Under the pieces are notes generated by a model. That model did no database searches. It was not told the origin of the DNA and saw only the letters and a program-made list of their open reading frames with translations. A stretch of 9,707 nt of DNA from CAZIRO01 sp964541595 (lineage in GTDB: Bacteria; Acidobacteriota; HRBIN11): contig CAZIRO010000112.1 of the NCBI GenBank assembly GCA_964541595.1, positions 1-9,707 on the forward strand, in the 5' to 3' direction. Positions 6,273 through 9,707 of this stretch are shown here, in pieces (within the stretch, counting starts at the first letter, position 1; every line of letters starts with the position of its first letter). Position numbers and translations under genes: made by a program.

Positions 6273-6905
6273 GTGACGCAGTCACTGGAAGAACGCGCGC
6301 GCATCAAGGAAGAATTGCGCAAACGGATCACCCGCGCACGTGTCCGTGAACCCGAAAAGGACGAAAAAAGCCGGGTCATTATGGAAAAAGTGTTCGCCCT
6401 GCCCCAGTTCGCACAGGCGCAGATCGTGCAGTTTTACGTCGATGCCGCAAGTGAGGTGCGCACCCGCCAGTTCATTCCGAAAGCCATGGCCCTCGGAAAG
6501 ACCGTGATCGTTCCGTATTGCACAAAAGACGAGCAGGGTGACGATATCCTGAAACTGTTCCGGCTGGAGAGCATGGACGAACTGGACATCGGTGCGTTCA
6601 ACATTCTGGAACCGAAACCGGAACTGCGTGACCTTCCGGAAAAACGGTTCGACGTGCGCAATGTGGACCTCATCCTGGTGCCGGGCGTGGTCTTTGACCG
6701 TCGCGGGGGGCGGATCGGCCATGGCTGGGGATATTACGACAAACTGCTGCGCCTGGCGCGACCGGAAGCCTGGCTCATCGGGCTTGCGTATGAGTGCCAG
6801 GTGGTCGATGAAGTGCCGATGGACCCGCAGGACGTGTTCGTCGATCTCGTGGTCACCGAGCAGCACATCTATGAAGGCAAACGTCTGAAGGAAACGAAAT
6901 CATGA
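6273..6905 (+). CDS. 5-formyltetrahydrofolate cyclo-ligase family protein
   Basis: The family (5-FCL, also called MTHFS) converts 5-formyltetrahydrofolate and ATP to 5,10-methenyltetrahydrofolate in the cytoplasm. The protein is 210 residues from the GTG start, close to the usual 180-210. The C-terminal half has the family signature: VDLILVPGVVFDRRGGRIGH (131-150), then GWGYYDKLL (151-159), equivalent to the canonical G-x-GYYDR nucleotide/substrate loop, and a later LAYECQVVDEVPMDP (171-185) matching the usual A-x-E-x-Q-x-x-x-x-P-x-x-x-D. The N-terminal half is charged and helical (EERARIKEELRKRI). The stop overlaps the fhcD start as ATGA. Its location with H4MPT genes suggests a role in one-carbon carrier interconversion, possibly on a pterin other than folate, but that is inference. 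Confidence 0.88.
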   Translation: MTQSLEERARIKEELRKRITRARVREPEKDEKSRVIMEKVFALPQFAQAQIVQFYVDAASEVRTRQFIPKAMALGKTVIVPYCTKDEQGDDILKLFRLESMDELDIGAFNILEPKPELRDLPEKRFDVRNVDLILVPGVVFDRRGGRIGHGWGYYDKLLRLARPEAWLIGLAYECQVVDEVPMDPQDVFVDLVVTEQHIYEGKRLKETKS

Positions 6906-7810
6906 GTCGCTCGTTGCGTACCCTTGTCGAAGACACTTTTGTGGAGACCTTCAAAAGCGTATACGCCCGTGTCCTCATCACTGCACGTGATCGGACATGG
7001 CTCGATCACGCGATTCAGGCCGTCACCGGTCACGCTTCGAGCACGATCATGTGTGACAGCGAGGCCGGTCTGGAGTGTTATGTCACGCAGGGCACACCGG
7101 ACGGTCGCATTGGCGCGATCGTCCAGTTTCATGTCCCGAAATTTCGCAAAAACCGTTTACGTGAACTTGAACTTGTTCTCATTCGCCGACTCGGGCAGAA
7201 CGTCCTGACCTGTCCGACGGCCGCTGCGTGGAACGCTTCGTCCGGCAACGAAGGGTTCCCGATCGGGAAAAAACTCGCCTATTTCGGCGACGGGTACCAG
7301 CAGCGCGATCGCCTGTACAACCGCGATGTCTGGCGCATTCCGGTCATGGGAGGAGAATTCATCGTGGAAGACTTCTTTGGCTATCAGGAAGGGTTAATGG
7401 GCGGGATGCTGTGGCTGTATGGTGAAACACTGGATCTGGCACTCGCAGCGGCAGAAAAGGCCGTACTCGCAATTCGCCAGGCGCGGTTGCCGGTGATCAT
7501 GCCGTTTCCCGGTGGCATCACCTGGTCCGGCTCCAAGGCCGGCAGTCGATACCGTTTTCTCGTTGCTACGACCAATCACCCATTCTGTCCGACATTACGC
7601 ACCCGAATTCTGGATTCACGCGTCCCTGAAGGGGTGGACTCCATCATGGAGATCATCATCAACGGGGCCAGCGTGGACGCCGTGGCCGAAGCCATGCGGA
7701 TCGGCATGCACGCCGTGGCGGACTGTCCGGGACTGGTACGTATCTCTGCCGGGAACTACGGGGGGCGTCTGGGGAAAACGAAGATCTACCTGCACGATCT
7801 GATCGATTGA
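6902..7810 (+). CDS. fhcD: Formylmethanofuran:tetrahydromethanopterin formyltransferase (Ftr/FhcD)
   Basis: The enzyme transfers the formyl group between (formyl)methanofuran and H4MPT. In bacteria it is subunit D of the formyltransferase/hydrolase complex that releases formate during formaldehyde oxidation. The 302-residue length fits the family (about 297). Family-like stretches remembered from archaeal Ftr are all present in order: EDTFVETF (10-17), ARVLITA (22-28), STIMCDSEAGLEC (47-59), TPDGR (65-69), GQNVLTCPTA (98-107), LAYFGDGYQ (125-133), VWRIPVMGGEFIVEDFFG (143-160), PFPGGI (201-206), FCPTLR (228-233), EIIINGASVDAVAEAMRIG (250-268) and ISAGNYGGRLG...IYLHDL (281-300). It overlaps the upstream gene by ATGA and is followed after one base by the ATP-grasp gene. 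The usual partners fhcA, fhcB and fhcC are not in the window. Confidence 0.95.
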   Translation: MSRSLRTLVEDTFVETFKSVYARVLITARDRTWLDHAIQAVTGHASSTIMCDSEAGLECYVTQGTPDGRIGAIVQFHVPKFRKNRLRELELVLIRRLGQNVLTCPTAAAWNASSGNEGFPIGKKLAYFGDGYQQRDRLYNRDVWRIPVMGGEFIVEDFFGYQEGLMGGMLWLYGETLDLALAAAEKAVLAIRQARLPVIMPFPGGITWSGSKAGSRYRFLVATTNHPFCPTLRTRILDSRVPEGVDSIMEIIINGASVDAVAEAMRIGMHAVADCPGLVRISAGNYGGRLGKTKIYLHDLID

Positions 7811-7811
7811 A

Positions 7812-8711
7812 ATGCGTATCGGTATTCTCACCGGCAGTATCGGATGGCACGTACAGGAACTCACGCGTGCATTGGCGGCCCGGGGACACACGTGGATGGT
7901 CCTTCCGATCACGCGGCTGATCGGCTGTATCGACCGGGAGATGCGGTTCCTTGCGAGGGACACGCGTCTGGACACGCTGGACGCAATTCTGGTACGCACA
8001 ATCCCGAGAGGCTCCCTGGAACAGATCATCTTCCGCATGGACACCCTGCATTTACTCGAGCGCCGGGGTGTTGCCGTGATCAACTCCGCCCATACGATCG
8101 AACAGACTGTCGATAAATATTACACATCCGGTCTGCTCGCCCAGGCGGGTGTTCCCACACCGCGCACGATCACCTGTGAACACGCGGAAGACGCGATGGA
8201 CGCTTTTGACCGTCTCGGCCGGGACGTCGTCATTAAACCACTGTTCGGGTCCATGGGCGCTGGAATGGTGCGCGTATCGGACCCGGACATCGCCTATCGC
8301 GTGTTTAAGGCCCTGGATCTGGAACGTGCCGTATATTACGTGCAGGAGTTCATTCCACATGCGGGACGTGATATCCGTGCGTTTGTCATCGGGCATCGGG
8401 TGGTGGCCGCCATGGAACGCCGGGCGGACGACTGGCGCACGAATGCCACCCGGGGTGCGCGTGTACGTTCGATACAACTCACACCGGAACTCGAGGCACT
8501 GTGCGTTCGCGTTGCCCGCATCGTGGGGGCGGAGTATGCGGGCGTCGACCTCCTGCCGGGACAGGACGGCCGCGTCTATGTTCTGGAGATCAATTCCATC
8601 CCCGGATGGCAGGCCCTGCAACGAACAACGTCCGTAGACATTGCCGGGATGATCGTGCGTTATATCGAAACCCGAAAGATTTCATCCGTATCGGAACGAC
8701 GGACACCATGA
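7812..8711 (+). CDS. RimK/MptN-like ATP-grasp ligase, probable H4MPT-linked amino-acid or cofactor ligase
   Basis: This 299-residue protein is an ATP-grasp carboxylate-amine ligase of the RimK group. A Rossmann-like N-terminal domain (MRIGILTGS, 1-9) is followed by the ATP-grasp fold: VVIKPLFGSMGAGM (139-152, phosphate-binding loop), YYVQEFIP (175-182), RDIRAFVIG (186-194), RTNATRGA (209-216), EYAGVDLL (241-248) and the Mg-binding VLEINSIPGW (257-266, with E259 and N261). Relatives include the archaeal H4MPT:glutamate ligase MptN, RimK and an uncharacterised ATP-grasp protein common in bacterial H4MPT gene clusters. Its place one base after fhcD supports a role in H4MPT or methanofuran biosynthesis. 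The exact substrate cannot be read from sequence. The stop overlaps the next gene as ATGA. Confidence 0.85.
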   Translation: MRIGILTGSIGWHVQELTRALAARGHTWMVLPITRLIGCIDREMRFLARDTRLDTLDAILVRTIPRGSLEQIIFRMDTLHLLERRGVAVINSAHTIEQTVDKYYTSGLLAQAGVPTPRTITCEHAEDAMDAFDRLGRDVVIKPLFGSMGAGMVRVSDPDIAYRVFKALDLERAVYYVQEFIPHAGRDIRAFVIGHRVVAAMERRADDWRTNATRGARVRSIQLTPELEALCVRVARIVGAEYAGVDLLPGQDGRVYVLEINSIPGWQALQRTTSVDIAGMIVRYIETRKISSVSERRTP

Positions 8712-9583
8712 CTGCGCGCCGGTATCCAAAGTCACCGGATTTCGTGAGCGTCGCCGCGCAGATCGCGTGTCTACTGGAAGCCAGTGCGGAAAAACCGGGC
8801 AATGTCACCCCCTCACATGCCTTTCGGGACGCGGACTTTACGGACTTTTTGAAAGCAGCGGCAGCTATCGGACCGGAGATCGCCCGTGCGGGCATACGTT
8901 CTGTGGGCGCCACGATCCTTGCCGCCGTGCAGGCCACGCGTGTCTGGACACGTGCGAACGTCAATCTCGGCATCATTCTGCTCTTTGCGCCGATCGCGCG
9001 TGCCGCACTGGTTCCGGAGACCCCATCCGGAAAGGACACTTTACGGGATCGACTGCACGACGTACTCACGCTTCTGACGGTGGACGATGCACGTGCCGCA
9101 TATGCAGCGATCCGGCTGGCATCGCCGGGAGGCCTCGGTCAGGTTGACCAGCACGACGTCCGGTCGGAACCCCACATTACACTGCGAGACGCCATGGCCA
9201 TTGCCGCCCGGCGTGATCGCATTGCAGCCGAATACATCAGCGACTACCGCGTGACGTTCGAGTACGGGATCCCGGCGTTTCGTCACAGTTTGCGGCGCGG
9301 ACTCGTCCTGCGCGATGCCGTGGTGCAGGTGTTTCTGGAACTGCTCGCCACGTTTCCGGATACGCTGATCGCCCGGAAACAGGGCACACAGGCGGCAGAT
9401 CGTGTGCAGACGTGGGCTGCCGAAGCGCTCAACGCCGGTGGCATGTACACACCACGCGGTCGGCGTGCCATCGCACAACTCGATTCGCGACTGCGTGATC
9501 CGGCGAATACACTGAATCCGGGCACCACGGCCGACCTGGTGGCCGCCACGCTGTTTGTAGCCATTCTGGAAGGCGTGATATAA
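8708..9583 (+). CDS. CitG/MdcB-like (triphosphoribosyl-dephospho-CoA synthase family) protein
   Basis: The 291-residue, mostly helical protein resembles the CitG/MdcB family, whose characterised members make 2'-(5''-triphosphoribosyl)-3'-dephospho-CoA from ATP and dephospho-CoA. Visible family features are EKPGNVTPSHAFRDADFTDF (28-47), NVNLGIILLFAPI (84-96), SPGGLG (139-144) and a C-terminal NPGTTADLVAATLF (270-283). No citrate or malonate lyase gene is nearby. Relatives in H4MPT-containing bacteria and methanogenic archaea are thought to serve a cofactor-related role, so here it more plausibly acts on a C1-carrier cofactor precursor. The ATG at 8708 overlaps the preceding stop (ATGA). The frame is open back to 8501, but that part is antiparallel in content to the ATP-grasp gene and is not coding. 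It is the last gene seen in the operon; no terminator is visible after it. Confidence 0.82.
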   Translation: MTARRYPKSPDFVSVAAQIACLLEASAEKPGNVTPSHAFRDADFTDFLKAAAAIGPEIARAGIRSVGATILAAVQATRVWTRANVNLGIILLFAPIARAALVPETPSGKDTLRDRLHDVLTLLTVDDARAAYAAIRLASPGGLGQVDQHDVRSEPHITLRDAMAIAARRDRIAAEYISDYRVTFEYGIPAFRHSLRRGLVLRDAVVQVFLELLATFPDTLIARKQGTQAADRVQTWAAEALNAGGMYTPRGRRAIAQLDSRLRDPANTLNPGTTADLVAATLFVAILEGVI

Positions 9584-9603
9584 AATGGGGAACCGATAAG
9601 AAC

Positions 9604-9707
9604 CGGGATCGGGACAGGCAATGGAACATGGGAACTACCGGATCCACCGATATGCCGGTGGCCACCGGTCTCCGGTCCCGGGTGTCCGGGACGGGAGACG
9701 GAAGACA
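9604..9707 (+). repeat. MITE-like element C, cut by the window end
   Basis: The left terminal repeat (9608-9628) begins ATCGGGACAGGCAATGG. The interior matches element B in order: CCGGAT, the palindrome CCGGTGGCCACCGG (9655-9668) and CGGTCCCGGGTGTC (9673-9686), after which the sequence runs CGGGACGGGAGACGG to the end of the window. It begins about 20 bp after the stop of the CitG-like gene. The right end and any target-site duplication lie outside the window. Confidence 0.75.

Noticed and set aside
6902..7810. Methenyl-H4MPT cyclohydrolase (Mch) as identity of this gene
   Set aside because: The order of motifs (EDTF, FGDGYQ, GEFIVEDFFG, PFPGGI, ISAGNYGG, LHDL) is that of the formyltransferase Ftr/FhcD.
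8501..8707. N-terminal extension of the CitG-like frame to 8501
   Set aside because: It overlaps the conserved end of the ATP-grasp gene; the ATGA overlap at 8708 gives the family-like N terminus.
9555..9584. Promoter TTGTAG-N18-TATAAA at the end of the CitG-like gene
   Set aside because: The -35 is poor, it lies within coding sequence, and no gene start is visible downstream within the window.

Overview
The window (about 9.7 kb, moderately GC-rich) looks like a bacterial chromosome segment carrying two compact, divergently transcribed operons. The minus-strand operon (about 51-5626) is a TetR-type regulator followed by five futalosine-pathway menaquinone genes in the order tetR-mqnE-mqnA-mqnC-mqnD-mqnP. 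The plus-strand operon (about 6273-9583) holds a 5-formyltetrahydrofolate cyclo-ligase-like gene, a formylmethanofuran:tetrahydromethanopterin formyltransferase (fhcD/ftr), a RimK-like ATP-grasp ligase probably acting on the pterin cofactor, and a CitG/MdcB-like protein. Consensus-like sigma-70 promoter elements, Shine-Dalgarno sites and the TetR regulator point to Bacteria. Tetrahydromethanopterin (H4MPT) genes together with futalosine menaquinone synthesis occur in several bacterial lineages (for example some Planctomycetes and NC10-like bacteria), and I cannot assign the taxon from sequence alone.

Menaquinone region: MqnA dehydrates chorismate, MqnE makes aminodeoxyfutalosine, an unlinked nucleosidase (MqnB or MTAN) must remove the base, MqnC cyclises, MqnD releases 1,4-dihydroxy-6-naphthoate and MqnP prenylates it. 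mqnE/mqnA overlap by ATGA, mqnA/mqnC lie close together, and mqnD and mqnP follow at short distance. No mqnB, decarboxylase (mqnL/UbiD-like) or methyltransferase gene is present. Upstream of tetR is a near-consensus promoter (TTGACA-N18-TATAGT). A strong palindrome sits just downstream of the predicted transcription start, suggesting that the TetR protein controls itself and the whole menaquinone operon.

C1-carrier region: the four plus-strand genes are coupled (two ATGA overlaps and one 1-nt gap). An extended -10 promoter (TGCTATGAT, 6041-6049) lies upstream.

The most unusual content is non-coding. The 646-bp divergent intergenic region contains two short elements (about 185 and 167 bp, in opposite orientation) with matching G-rich imperfect terminal inverted repeats. 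Each is flanked by an exact direct repeat of 9 or 8 bp, as expected of target-site duplications. A third copy begins at about 9604 and runs off the window, and a degenerate related sequence forms the mqnA/mqnC junction, where it encodes the MqnA C-terminal tail. This appears to be a MITE-like or mobile-palindrome family that has inserted around the promoter and into the 5' leader of the C1 operon.
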